DNA from: Larkinella bovis
GTDB taxonomy: Bacteria > Bacteroidota > Bacteroidia > Cytophagales > Spirosomataceae
DNA length: 64,000 bases
NCBI RefSeq assembly: GCF_042655385.1
Contig: NZ_JBHSMA010000014.1
Location: 62,001-126,000, forward strand
Direction of reading: 5' to 3'
Numbering within the stretch: the first letter of the stretch is position 1; each line of letters begins with the position of its first letter. The notes under the pieces are model-generated. The model was not told the origin of the DNA. It made no database searches and saw nothing but the letters and a program-made list of their open reading frames with translations. This document shows positions 41,600-51,442 of this stretch, piece by piece. The translations under genes and the position numbers were made by a program.

Positions 41600-44500
41600 T
41601 TAAAACGTAAACCGCAGGTTGACACCGTAATTCCGCGTGTTGGGAACACCGTTCAAATCAAGTCCCTGAATGTTACCGGCACCTTGCGTGTTGGTTTCGG
41701 GATCACCGAAGTAATTCGGTGCGTAGAACCACAGGTTACGGCCACTAACACCGACCGAAACCGCGCCAAATGGCGTTTTGCCAATCAGGCTGGCCGGGAG
41801 GCTGTAGTTCAGCGCTACTTCGCGCAGGCGGTAAACCGTCGCGTCGAAAACGGCCGATTCCGATGCCAGACCACCGAGGTTGGCCCAGTAGTTCTGCGCG
41901 CTCACCTGGATGTTGTTTGGCGTGTATGATTTCGAACCGTCGGCGTTGGTAACTTCAATGACACCCGGTAAAATACGCGGTTGTTCACGGTCGATACCGG
42001 TGACAGCTAAGTGGCCCTGACCCCGCAAGTCAACCGCACCAAACGAGTACAACTGACCACCCTGCCGGGTGTCAAACAAGACCGACAACGCCAAGCCTTT
42101 GTAACTGAACGTATTGCTCAGACCAGCTGTCCAGTTCGGATTCGGGTTGGAGATTACCTGTCCGGCAATACCCGGTACGAACGCACCCGTATTGGGGTTG
42201 ATCAGGTAGTCGCCCTGTGGGCTGCGGGCATTGGCGGTTCCGACAATCACGCCGTAAGGATGGCCCACCACGATCGATGGGTTAATACCGGAGAAGGCGT
42301 TCCCGGTAATCGGTGATTGTGTGACGCCCGGAGCGATTTCTTCCACCTTGTTCCGAATGCGGGTGAAATTCAGGACCAGATCCCATTTGAAACCGTTTTG
42401 CAAACGGACCGGCGTGGTGTTCAGCACCAGTTCGATCCCTTTGTTGCGCAAGGCCCCTACGTTGGTCGTGCGGGTGTCGTAACCAGTTGAGTTAGAGACC
42501 GAAACGTTGAAAATCTGGTTGGTACTGCGCGTGTCGAAGTAGGCCAGGTCGATGCTGGCCCGGTTGCGGAACAGACCCAGGTTCAGCCCGAACTCGTACG
42601 AACGGACAAACTCGGGCGTCAACGCGTTGTTACCAATTCGGGTGCTGGGACCGAAACCCGGCAAACTGGCACCACCCACCGAAATCGGGAAGGTTATGCT
42701 GGCGGCATTGTTCCCGTAGCTGGAGCCTACAAAAACCGAATTCAGCAGGTAAGGGTCGGCATCCCGCCCCACCCGGGCAATGCTGGCGCGCACTTTCGCG
42801 TACGACAACACATCCGAGTTGAGCTTGAAGGCATCGGTCGGAACAAAGCTAACCGAGGCCGCCGGATAGAAGTACGTATTGCTCGACTTGGGCAGCGTCG
42901 ATGACTGGTCAACCCGGCCCGATAATTCCAGGAACAGGTAGTTCTGGTAGCCCAGCGATACCTGACCGTAGTAACCGACCAGTCGGCGCAGGGTGTTGTT
43001 CTCCTGGCTGGCGGTGAAAACCGAGCCGTTGCTGACGTTGTAGAAACCCGGAATGGTCAACTGCTGCGCCGACAACGTGGTGTTCTGATCCCGGCGCTGG
43101 TTGATGTTATTGCCCAGCAACACATTGGCCGTCAGACCTTCCAGGAACAAATCATCTTTGTGCGCATTGATCAACAGGTCGCCGTTCAATTCGGAGCGGA
43201 AGAACATATCTTCAACAATCTGGCCGGCTGGTCCGCGGGCTGATCCGATGGCGAAGCTCATTTTCCGACGATCCGTGTAGGTATCGGCCGTTACCCGGTA
43301 CGATACATTCAACCATTTGGTGATGTCATAACCAACCTGGAAGTTACCGAAAATCCGGTCCACCTGGCTTTTCATCGTTTCGTTATAGGCGCTCCAGAGC
43401 GGGTGATTCTGCGTGGTGGAGTAATAAATACTCTTGCCCTGGGCATCCTGATACGGCGAACCGATCAGGTCGTAGCTCCGGGGAATCCGGGTAAGCTGCC
43501 CAAAGGCACTACCGCCGTTTCCGACCGGAATCCCGTTCTGGGCGGTTTTTACGTACGTTACGGTGCTGCTCAGTTTCAGGCCGTTCTGGAGCTTGGACTC
43601 ACCGCCCACCTGAATGTTGGTCCGGTCGAATTTGGTGTTTGGGACAATCCCTTTCTGCAGCGTATTGCCTACGGCCAGGATGTAGTTCCGGCGTTCGTCG
43701 CCCGAAGCGATGTTGAACGAGTTCTGCCAAACACTACCCTGATTGTAAAAATCTGTGATGTTATTCGGGTAGGCCTGATACGGAACTTTGGTGCCCTGAA
43801 GCGTCGTCACTTCGGTCAGGCTACCACCGAATTTAGGCCCCCAGGAGTTACCGGAAGTGTTGACGAAGTTGTTCTGCGTACCCTGTCCGTAGTCGTTTTG
43901 CAGGGCAGGAAGACCGTATACGTTTTGAACGTTGAAGGAAGAGTTAACCGTTACTTCCGTTTTTCCCTTCATGTTCCGGCCGGTTTTTGTCGTGATGACA
44001 ATGGCGCCGGCCGATGCCCGCGAGCCGTATAAAACCGAGGCTGCGGGGCCTTTCAGGACGTTGATGGACTCGATGCTTTCCGGGTTGATGTCGGCCAGAC
44101 GGTTGGAGGCCTGGGCGCTGAAAAGCGAGTTGTCCGTCGATGAGTTGCGGTTTACGTCATTGTTGAAAATAACGCCATCGACCACAATCAGCGGCTGGTT
44201 GCTGCCGTTGAACGACGTAATCCCCCGGATGTTGATGTTGGTGGAAGCACCCGGCGCCCCGCTGGAAGGCGTAATGTTCACCCCGGCCAGTTTCCCCTGG
44301 AGGGCATTCAGTACGTTGGGTTCCGACCGTTGCGCCAGTACATCCCCGCGAACATCCTGGGTTGAATACCCAAGCGAACGACGGTCGCGTTCGATACCCT
44401 GGGCGGTTACCACAACTTCCGAGAGTTGGCTGGCATCCGATTTAAGCTGAACGTTGATGGTGGTTTGATTGCCTACTTCGATTTCCTGCGTTGTGGTTCC

Positions 44501-44731
44501 GATGAAACTAAAAACCAGGCGGGCGTTGGCGGGAACGTTGGTCAGACTGTAATTTCCGTCTGAATCGGTGGTGGTACCGCGGCTGGTACCTTTCAGTTGA
44601 ATGCTCACACCCGGGAGGGAGGAGCCGTCGTCGGACGAGGTGACTTTACCGGTCACTGTCCGATCCTGAGCTAGTGCGGGCAGTGCAAAAAGCACGCACA
44701 GTAGCCAAAAAACGGCTAGACATTTTCTCAT
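41600..44731 (-). CDS. TonB-dependent SusC/RagA family transporter
   Basis: A 1043-residue outer membrane transporter. After a signal peptide (to about residue 21) comes a carboxypeptidase-regulatory-like domain (GKVTSSDDGSSLPGVSIQLKGTSRG), the TonB-box/plug region with SEVVVTAQG and IRGITSFNGSNQPLIVVDGV, and a 22-strand barrel ending in NYGVNLRFTF. It imports substrate captured by its SusD. It is paralogous to the SusC at 46570-49698, with a closely related N-terminus. TATTTTTG at 44770-44777 is a -7 promoter match. Confidence 0.95.
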   Translation of the reverse strand: MRKCLAVFWLLCVLFALPALAQDRTVTGKVTSSDDGSSLPGVSIQLKGTSRGTTTDSDGNYSLTNVPANARLVFSFIGTTTQEIEVGNQTTINVQLKSDASQLSEVVVTAQGIERDRRSLGYSTQDVRGDVLAQRSEPNVLNALQGKLAGVNITPSSGAPGASTNINIRGITSFNGSNQPLIVVDGVIFNNDVNRNSSTDNSLFSAQASNRLADINPESIESINVLKGPAASVLYGSRASAGAIVITTKTGRNMKGKTEVTVNSSFNVQNVYGLPALQNDYGQGTQNNFVNTSGNSWGPKFGGSLTEVTTLQGTKVPYQAYPNNITDFYNQGSVWQNSFNIASGDERRNYILAVGNTLQKGIVPNTKFDRTNIQVGGESKLQNGLKLSSTVTYVKTAQNGIPVGNGGSAFGQLTRIPRSYDLIGSPYQDAQGKSIYYSTTQNHPLWSAYNETMKSQVDRIFGNFQVGYDITKWLNVSYRVTADTYTDRRKMSFAIGSARGPAGQIVEDMFFRSELNGDLLINAHKDDLFLEGLTANVLLGNNINQRRDQNTTLSAQQLTIPGFYNVSNGSVFTASQENNTLRRLVGYYGQVSLGYQNYLFLELSGRVDQSSTLPKSSNTYFYPAASVSFVPTDAFKLNSDVLSYAKVRASIARVGRDADPYLLNSVFVGSSYGNNAASITFPISVGGASLPGFGPSTRIGNNALTPEFVRSYEFGLNLGLFRNRASIDLAYFDTRSTNQIFNVSVSNSTGYDTRTTNVGALRNKGIELVLNTTPVRLQNGFKWDLVLNFTRIRNKVEEIAPGVTQSPITGNAFSGINPSIVVGHPYGVIVGTANARSPQGDYLINPNTGAFVPGIAGQVISNPNPNWTAGLSNTFSYKGLALSVLFDTRQGGQLYSFGAVDLRGQGHLAVTGIDREQPRILPGVIEVTNADGSKSYTPNNIQVSAQNYWANLGGLASESAVFDATVYRLREVALNYSLPASLIGKTPFGAVSVGVSGRNLWFYAPNYFGDPETNTQGAGNIQGLDLNGVPNTRNYGVNLRFTF

Positions 44732-44769
44732 AGATAGGTTATGTTTGGATGAACGTAAAAAAATGGATG

Positions 44770-44777
44770 CAAAAATA
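44770..44777 (-). promoter_or_regulatory. Probable -7 element of the downstream susC gene
   Basis: TATTTTTG on the minus strand is an exact TAnnTTTG match about 39 bases before the ATG of the SusC gene at 41600-44731. A TTTG lies 24 bases further upstream, longer than the usual spacing. Confidence 0.4.
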
Positions 44778-44916
44778 CTTTTATATCCGCAATAAATAAA
44801 CCAAAGTAGGTAGTTTGATTACTTTTTTTTAGACATACGAAAGATGTCTTCCTGTTAAATACTTGATTATTAGTTATTTGATAGTATATTGATTAGAATC
44901 TTTCCGGGCTATAATT

Positions 44917-44983
44917 AAGAAGCCTTCCGGCTGTAAGTCTGACCCTTTTTTAGGGGATCTTCCTTACTGCCGGAAGGCTTCTT
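44917..44983. terminator. Long hairpin after the second SusD gene
   Basis: A perfect 15-base stem (44917-44931 with 44969-44983) encloses a 37-base loop that itself holds a small CCCTTTTTTAGGGG hairpin. It lies 40 bases past the SusD stop and likely ends the upstream SusCD transcript, separating it from the next SusCD pair. Confidence 0.7.
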
Positions 44984-45023
44984 GCTAACAACCTGCCCAA
45001 TAACCGGGCCAGTTTACGGAAAA

Positions 45024-46514
45024 TTACGGATTAGGCTCCGCCAGTTTATTGACGTTCAATTCCCCCTGTGGAATCGGCCAGATATAAACCGATGCGTCTA
45101 CCGTTACGGCCTGAATGTTGGCTTTGGCCGGTAGCGGCAGGTTCAGTCGCAGCAAATCATTCGACCGGAATCCCTCGCCGAGCAGTTCGATCCGGCGTTC
45201 CAGCAGGATGGCATCGACCAGGGCGGTTTTATCGGCAAACGTCGTGTAAACCGCCGTCGGTGCCGACCGGCCCCGTACGGCGTTTAGCAAAGCCAGTGCA
45301 TCCGCGTCGACGCCCGCTGCCAGCCGTGCTTTGGCTTCGGCCAGGTTGAGCAACACTTCGGCATACCGGATCACGGGCGCATAGTCGGTATGTTGCGGCC
45401 CCGTCGGGAATTTGGTGAGCCGAATGCGACCGGCATCGCCCGTAAAATCATTCTTTACAAAACTGGTCCGGCGGGCATCGGTCGCCGTAAAGGCCGGGCT
45501 GGCCAGAATTGCGTTCGGGTTCAGGCTGTAGTCACCAATGCCGACAATGGGCATGTAATAACTCGCCAAACCGTTTTGTACACCCGGCAGGTCGTTGCTG
45601 CTCATCGGCATCGACAGAATGGATTCCGTAGTCGTATAGTTCGAAAAAACCGTAGCGACACTGGGCTGCAATTGGTGCGCAACCCCGGTAGCGGCCCGAT
45701 ACGGTGCCGTAGCAGACACAATTTTGGCAGCCTCCGTAACCACATCCGCGTAGCGGCCCATGGCCAGATAAGCCCGGGTTTTCAGGGCAATGGCGGTATT
45801 TTTATGAGCCCGCGTCGTGTTGAGCGCGGCACTGGCATACGAAGCGGGCAGGTTCTGTTCGGCGAATGTCAGATCGTCCAGAATCTGCTTGTAAACATCC
45901 GCTACGGTACTGCGAGCCAGGTCATTGTTTCCGCTTCCCACTTCCCCTTTCACGCGAAGCGGCAGACCGGGGCTGGTACCGTTGTTTTTCGTGTACGGCT
46001 GGGCGTAAAGCTGAATCAGCGAGAGGTAGGTGAGGCCCCGCAAAAACCGGGCTTCTCCCTTGTACTGACTGGCCAGCGTCGCATCGACTACGTTGGGATT
46101 GGCGTCGATGCCTTCCAGAAACAGGTTCATCCGGTTAATGGCCAGGTACGCCTGATTCCAGAGGTTGGTCGGTTCGTTCGAACCGGAGTTGTTGGTGTGG
46201 TTCCAGGTCTGGAGGGCCGTCACCCCGTTATTGCTCACATTCAGAAACTCCTCCCCCCGAACGTCGACATAAATAAAATACCGGCCACCCAGAAACTGGC
46301 CGTTTTTGACGCTGGAATACAGCCCGTTAACCTGCGCCAGCACCCGGTCGGGATTGGCAAACGCTTCCACGTCGGCCAGACTGGTCAGTGGAGTCGGGTT
46401 CAGAATGGATTCCTCGCTGCACGAGGTCACGACCGGCAGCAGAAAAACCGAAAGCAGGGCGGTTTTCAGGAGAGTCCGTCGATTAATGGAAGGAATTGAG
46501 GTATGTTTTTTCAT
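45024..46514 (-). CDS. SusD/RagB family nutrient-binding lipoprotein
   Basis: A 496-residue SusD-type lipoprotein with a long signal ending at SCSEES (lipid Cys near residue 32). Typical RagB/SusD features: TPLTSLADVEAFANPDRVLAQVNGLYSSVKNG, EARFLRGLTYLSLIQLYAQPY and RYAEVLLNLAEAKARLAAG near the end. It follows its SusC after 55 bases, making the second SusCD pair. It belongs to another SusD group than the one at 40095, suggesting different substrates. Confidence 0.93.
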   Translation of the reverse strand: MKKHTSIPSINRRTLLKTALLSVFLLPVVTSCSEESILNPTPLTSLADVEAFANPDRVLAQVNGLYSSVKNGQFLGGRYFIYVDVRGEEFLNVSNNGVTALQTWNHTNNSGSNEPTNLWNQAYLAINRMNLFLEGIDANPNVVDATLASQYKGEARFLRGLTYLSLIQLYAQPYTKNNGTSPGLPLRVKGEVGSGNNDLARSTVADVYKQILDDLTFAEQNLPASYASAALNTTRAHKNTAIALKTRAYLAMGRYADVVTEAAKIVSATAPYRAATGVAHQLQPSVATVFSNYTTTESILSMPMSSNDLPGVQNGLASYYMPIVGIGDYSLNPNAILASPAFTATDARRTSFVKNDFTGDAGRIRLTKFPTGPQHTDYAPVIRYAEVLLNLAEAKARLAAGVDADALALLNAVRGRSAPTAVYTTFADKTALVDAILLERRIELLGEGFRSNDLLRLNLPLPAKANIQAVTVDASVYIWPIPQGELNVNKLAEPNP

Positions 46515-46569
46515 GGAAAACCGTGTTGGTCGTTTAAAGTTGATCCGAATCAGTTCGTTAAACGATTGA

Positions 46570-49500
46570 TTAAAAATTGAGGCTCAGGCCGGCCGTGAAG
46601 GTCCGTGCCTGCGGAACCGAGTTGCGGTCGACACCGGGCGCCGTGTTGGAGTTCCGGTTGGTCGAAATTTCGGGGTCAGCACCCGAATAGCCCGTGATAA
46701 TGAAGGCGTTCTGGATCTGTCCGTATACCCGGATGGAGGAAAGATTCGCTTTCCGGAGCAGGTCGTTGCGGAACGTATACGCCAGCATGATGTTGCGACC
46801 CCGGATAAAGTCTCCTTTTTCGACGTTGTCGGAAATCGGGTTGGCCGAACCGTTGGAGATGTTGTCGTTCAAAACCGGCCGTGGCACATCGGTTACGTCC
46901 CCCGCCTGTTTCCAGTGGTTCAGAACGCCCACATCATTGTTCCAGGGGCGTTGGTCACGCAGACCGGCTTTAGTACCGTTGTAGATCACGTTACCACCCG
47001 AGAATTGCAGGAATAGACCCAGTTCCAGATTACCGTACTTGAAGGTGTTGTCCAAACCGCCGTACCATTTCGGCAGAGCGGCCCCAACCACCACCCGGTC
47101 GGTGCCGGAAATGGCGGGCGCATTGCCGTCTTTGTCGACATACGTCCAGCGGCTGGCGGCCGGGGCGGAGTGATCGTATTGAACCCGGTCGCCGGCAGCA
47201 TTGATGAAAATCCGACGCCCGTTGGCCGGGTTAACCCCATCCGTCCGAATGACGTAGATGCTTCCGATCGACTCGTTGACCCGGACAATGTTGGAGCTTT
47301 CCAGACCACCGGTATTGGCCAGAATGTCGGCATTGTTGTTGGCCAGCGATGTTACTTCGTTTTTCAGGGTCGAAAGGTTGAAGTTGGTGGTCCAGTTGAA
47401 TTTTCCCTTGGTGATGTTGCTGGACGTCAGGGCCAGTTCAATACCGGAATTGACCATTGAACCGATGTTGGTCAGGATGAAGTTGTTCGGAATACCGCGC
47501 GACGGGGCCTGCGGTTCGGGCAGGACGAGGTCGGTTACGTTTTTGTTGTAATACGTCAGCTCGCCCGTAATCCGGTCGCCGAACAACCCGAAGGCAATCC
47601 CGACATCCGTGCTGGTGCTGCTTTCCCAGCGCAAACTGGGGTTGCCGGCCTGTGCGAAGAAGAACGTCGGAACCGTGCTGTACAAACCGGAGTTAAACAG
47701 ACTCAACGAACCGAAGTCGCTGATGCTGGCGTTACCGACGCGGCCTAAGCTGGCCCGGATTTTGAATTCATTCACCACTTTTCCGATTGAGTTTTTCCAG
47801 AAATTCTCTTCCGAAATCCGCCACCCGATGGAGCCACCGGGGAAATTGCCGTATTTCTGACCCGGCGCGTAGGCAGAATAGCCGTCCCGGCGGAAATTGA
47901 ACGTGAGCAGGTATTTCTGGTCGAAGTTGTAATCGAAGCGGGCAAAGTAGGAAATCAAGCCGTTCTGGCTCTGGAAGTTACCGGCTGGCGGCTGGTTGCT
48001 CGTGAAGTTCCCCTGATACGAGGTAAAGAACGGATCGGACAGGCCCTGCCGCGCACCCCCCCAGCGGTTGATCGTGTATTTCTGAACCTCGTTCCCGACG
48101 ACCAGCGCGACATTATTTTTGCCCAGCTGCAAATCGTAGGTGAAATAATTCTGCCAGTTCCACTGCTTGATGTTGGTGAAGATGTTAAACGCCTGGCCAC
48201 CCGCCGTGCCACCTTCCCCGTGGACGCTGTTACGGAAGTCGATGTCTTCCACCGTCGTGTTGTCGATCCCGTAGGAAGTCCGGAACGACAGCCCTTTGAA
48301 CAGGTTGAAATCGGCAAACACATTACCGATCAGGTGGTTGTTTTCCGACGTAAACCGGCTCAGTTCGAGGTCCGGCAGCGGGTTGTAATACCCACCGGCA
48401 CCGACCAGGTTTTTACCCAGGCCCATGTTGTTGCCGGCGCGGTTGATGTTGTACGAACCATCCGGATTGAGGGGCGCGAGGTTAGGAGCGAGAACCAGCG
48501 GCAGACGGCCCAGACCACCCGTACTGAAGGCCCCGGTTGTGCCGGTATTGGGCGCCTGGTTGTTGCTGTTGGCCAGCGTAATGTTAGCCCCCAGCTTAAT
48601 GGCTTTGTTTAATTGGTGCGAAATGTTCATCCGGCCCGTCATCCGGTTAAACGAGTTCTTTTTCAGCATCCCTTCCTGATTCGTGTAGCCCACCGAGAAA
48701 GCATACTTGGTGTCTTTGGTGCCCCCGTTGACGCTCAGGTTATGGTTGTGGGCGGTTCCGGTGCGGTAAATGACGTCATACCAATCCGTATCGACCACGC
48801 TGCCGTCGGCATTGAGCGTCGGGAAGAACTGATCCGGCAACCCGGCATTCCGGGCGGCCAGGTTCTTGTAGTCCATGTATTGCTGGGCGTTCAGAATATT
48901 AAACAGCCGGAACGGTTTGGTGGCTCCTATCCAGCCGTCATACGTTACCTGAACCCGACCTTCTTTCCCTTTTTTGGTCGTAATCAGAATGACCCCGGCG
49001 GCCGCGCGAGAACCATAAATGGCGGTTGCCGACGCATCTTTCAGGATTTCCAGCGACTCGATATCCGACGGGTTGATATCGCCAAGCGGGTTGTTCACCG
49101 TAAAACCGCCTGCCGAAACGTTGTCATTGGAGTTGATCGGTAAACCGTCGATGACGATCAGCGGAGACGAACTGCCGTTGATGGACGAAACCCCGCGCAC
49201 CCGGATCACCGGTGCGTTGTTCAACACCCCGTTCGGGGTGATGATGTTCACCCCGGCCGCCCGGCCCTGCAGCGCCTGGTCGAAACTCTGTACCGGTTTG
49301 TTGGCGATGCTTTCACCACCCACCGATGAAACGGCCCCGGTGATGGTTTTTTTACTTTGGGTTCCGTACCCCACCACCACCACCTCGCTGAGGCTGGTGG
49401 CATCGACCTGCAACGTGACGTTAACCGTGGAGCGGTTGCCGACTTCGACTTCCTGCGGAGAAAAACCGATGAAGCTAAAAACCAGGCGGGCATTGGTTGG

Positions 49501-49698
49501 AACATTCGTCAGGCGGTAGGTGCCGTCGCCATCGCTGTTGGTGCCTCGACTGGTACCTTTGAGTTGAATACTCACCCCCGGGAGGGGAGAGCCGTCGTCT
49601 GATGAAGTGATTTTTCCGGTGATGGTACGATCCTGGGCTGAAGCAGAGAAAGACAACAGGACAGACCACACCCATAGAAATGGTAAGAATTTCTTCAT
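46570..49698 (-). CDS. TonB-dependent SusC/RagA family transporter
   Basis: A 1042-residue SusC-type transporter: signal to about residue 21, regulatory-like domain with GKITSSDDGSPLPGVSIQLKG, TonB box SEVVVVGYGTQ, plug with IRVRGVSSINGSSSPLIVIDG, barrel ending FTAGLSLNF. It pairs with the SusD downstream. The start of the protein is highly similar in DNA to the other SusC of the window. An M20 amidohydrolase is divergently encoded upstream, which makes peptide or amide substrates conceivable. No clear promoter was found. Confidence 0.95.
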   Translation of the reverse strand: MKKFLPFLWVWSVLLSFSASAQDRTITGKITSSDDGSPLPGVSIQLKGTSRGTNSDGDGTYRLTNVPTNARLVFSFIGFSPQEVEVGNRSTVNVTLQVDATSLSEVVVVGYGTQSKKTITGAVSSVGGESIANKPVQSFDQALQGRAAGVNIITPNGVLNNAPVIRVRGVSSINGSSSPLIVIDGLPINSNDNVSAGGFTVNNPLGDINPSDIESLEILKDASATAIYGSRAAAGVILITTKKGKEGRVQVTYDGWIGATKPFRLFNILNAQQYMDYKNLAARNAGLPDQFFPTLNADGSVVDTDWYDVIYRTGTAHNHNLSVNGGTKDTKYAFSVGYTNQEGMLKKNSFNRMTGRMNISHQLNKAIKLGANITLANSNNQAPNTGTTGAFSTGGLGRLPLVLAPNLAPLNPDGSYNINRAGNNMGLGKNLVGAGGYYNPLPDLELSRFTSENNHLIGNVFADFNLFKGLSFRTSYGIDNTTVEDIDFRNSVHGEGGTAGGQAFNIFTNIKQWNWQNYFTYDLQLGKNNVALVVGNEVQKYTINRWGGARQGLSDPFFTSYQGNFTSNQPPAGNFQSQNGLISYFARFDYNFDQKYLLTFNFRRDGYSAYAPGQKYGNFPGGSIGWRISEENFWKNSIGKVVNEFKIRASLGRVGNASISDFGSLSLFNSGLYSTVPTFFFAQAGNPSLRWESSTSTDVGIAFGLFGDRITGELTYYNKNVTDLVLPEPQAPSRGIPNNFILTNIGSMVNSGIELALTSSNITKGKFNWTTNFNLSTLKNEVTSLANNNADILANTGGLESSNIVRVNESIGSIYVIRTDGVNPANGRRIFINAAGDRVQYDHSAPAASRWTYVDKDGNAPAISGTDRVVVGAALPKWYGGLDNTFKYGNLELGLFLQFSGGNVIYNGTKAGLRDQRPWNNDVGVLNHWKQAGDVTDVPRPVLNDNISNGSANPISDNVEKGDFIRGRNIMLAYTFRNDLLRKANLSSIRVYGQIQNAFIITGYSGADPEISTNRNSNTAPGVDRNSVPQARTFTAGLSLNF

Positions 49699-49848
49699 AA
49701 GTATGTATATTTGTTTAGGTTATTTGCAAAAATGGTTCAAAAAATGATTGTATAATAATAGTGCATTAAAATTTCATTAAATTTTTTTTGAAGTCATTTA
49801 TGAATCTGTTTTTTTGATATTTCTACTTAAACGACTCAAACCAGTTTT

Positions 49849-51192
49849 ATGAAAATAACTACAGGATTAGTTTACTGCTTTTTTGGGGTTTTATGCTTGG
49901 TTTTTAATCCTGCTCATGCGCAGTCTCCTCTGAAATCCCAGATGAATAAACTGGCCGATGGGGTTGAAAAAAAAGTGATAACCTGGCGCCGTGAAATTCA
50001 CCAGAATCCGGAGTTGGGCAACCGCGAATTTCAGACCGCGGCCAAGATTGCGGCTCACCTGCATGCGCTGGGCATTGACGTGAAAACCAATGTGGCCAAA
50101 ACCGGGGTAGTGGGGATTTTAAAAGGCGGGAAACCGGGGCCGGTGGTGGCCCTGCGGGCCGACATGGACGGGTTACCCGTGACCGAACGGGGTGAGCTGG
50201 CCTTTAAATCGACGGTGAAGACGGAATACAACGGCCAGCAAACCGGCGTAATGCACGCGTGCGGCCACGATTCACACGTCGCGATCATGATGGGCGTGGC
50301 CGAAGTGCTGGCGAGCGTGAAAAACGACCTGAAAGGAACCGTGAAGTTTATTTTCCAGCCTGCGGAAGAAGGGGCTCCGGCGGGCGAAGAAGGAGGGGCA
50401 CAACTGATGGTGAAAGAAGGGGTGCTGGAAAATCCGAACGTTGATGCCATTTTTGGGCTGCACATCAATTCGCAAACCGAAGTCGGAACGATCAAATACC
50501 GGCCCGGGGCCACGATGGCTGCCGTTGATTTTTACAGCATCAAAGTCAAAGGCAAGCAGACGCACGGGGCCGCCCCCTGGTCGGGCGTCGATCCGATTGT
50601 AACCTCCTCCCAGATCGTGATGGGCCTGCAAACCATCGTTAGCCGCAATCTCCCGATTACCGAATATCCGGCCGTTGTAACGGTCGGAGCGATGCACGGC
50701 GGAATTCGCCAGAACATCATTCCGGAGGAAGTCAACATGATCGGCACCATCCGTTCGTTTACGCCCGAAATGCAGCAGACCATCCACCGCCGGATCAACG
50801 AAATTGCGACGAACATATCCGAAAGCGCCGGGGCGAAAGCCGATGTCAAAATTGACGTGATGTATCCCGTCACCTACAACGACCCCGCCCTGACCGACCA
50901 GATGGTGCCGACGCTCGAAGCCGTGGCCGGAAAAGAGAAGGTGCTCATCCGCCCGCTGGACACCGGCGCCGAAGACTTCTCCTTTTTCCAGCAGAAGGTG
51001 CCCGGTTTTTTCTTCTTCCTGGGCGGAATGCCAAAAGGTAGAAAACTTGAAGAGGCTGCTCCGCATCATACCCCGGATTTTTACATCGATGAGAGCGGTT
51101 TTGGTCTGGGTGTCAAATCATTATGCCACCTGACGGTCGATTACATGGACCAGTGGAAAGGAGCCGGCACCGCCAGTGCCAAGAAGAAGTAG
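49849..51192 (+). CDS. Secreted M20 family amidohydrolase
   Basis: A 447-residue M20D-type metallopeptidase with signal peptide (to about residue 24, AHAQ). Metal ligands are clear: MHACGHDSH at about residues 135-143, PAEEG near 175-180, GLHINSQ for the next His and HHTPDFYIDE for the last. Relatives such as hippurate hydrolases and N-acyl amino acid amidohydrolases cleave acyl-amino acids. The lid domain starts at about residue 215. It acts in the periplasm or outside and is divergent to a SusCD operon, so it could process imported amides. Confidence 0.93.
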   Translation: MKITTGLVYCFFGVLCLVFNPAHAQSPLKSQMNKLADGVEKKVITWRREIHQNPELGNREFQTAAKIAAHLHALGIDVKTNVAKTGVVGILKGGKPGPVVALRADMDGLPVTERGELAFKSTVKTEYNGQQTGVMHACGHDSHVAIMMGVAEVLASVKNDLKGTVKFIFQPAEEGAPAGEEGGAQLMVKEGVLENPNVDAIFGLHINSQTEVGTIKYRPGATMAAVDFYSIKVKGKQTHGAAPWSGVDPIVTSSQIVMGLQTIVSRNLPITEYPAVVTVGAMHGGIRQNIIPEEVNMIGTIRSFTPEMQQTIHRRINEIATNISESAGAKADVKIDVMYPVTYNDPALTDQMVPTLEAVAGKEKVLIRPLDTGAEDFSFFQQKVPGFFFFLGGMPKGRKLEEAAPHHTPDFYIDESGFGLGVKSLCHLTVDYMDQWKGAGTASAKKK

Positions 51193-51442
51193 GACGGTTT
51201 GGGTAACCCGCAACGATCGAGCTTAAGGGCAGAATGGACGATTGGTACGCGGTTTAGACCGTCGTGTAACAAACCGGAAACCGGCGGGCTGCGAATCGAA
51301 ATAAAGCAGCGAATAAGAGGAAAAAGTGGCTCCGAATGCCTTTTACACTGAGTATAATAAGTTGCCGAATCCGTCCTGTTAGTGGCAAGACTTTTTTTGA
51401 TACTTTAGTGTGAAATTCCCAGGCACCTTACCCATTGTTCCT

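Noticed and set aside
45390..46499. 369-codon plus-strand open frame
   Set aside because: Antisense to the SusD gene, low-complexity composition, no recognisable motif.
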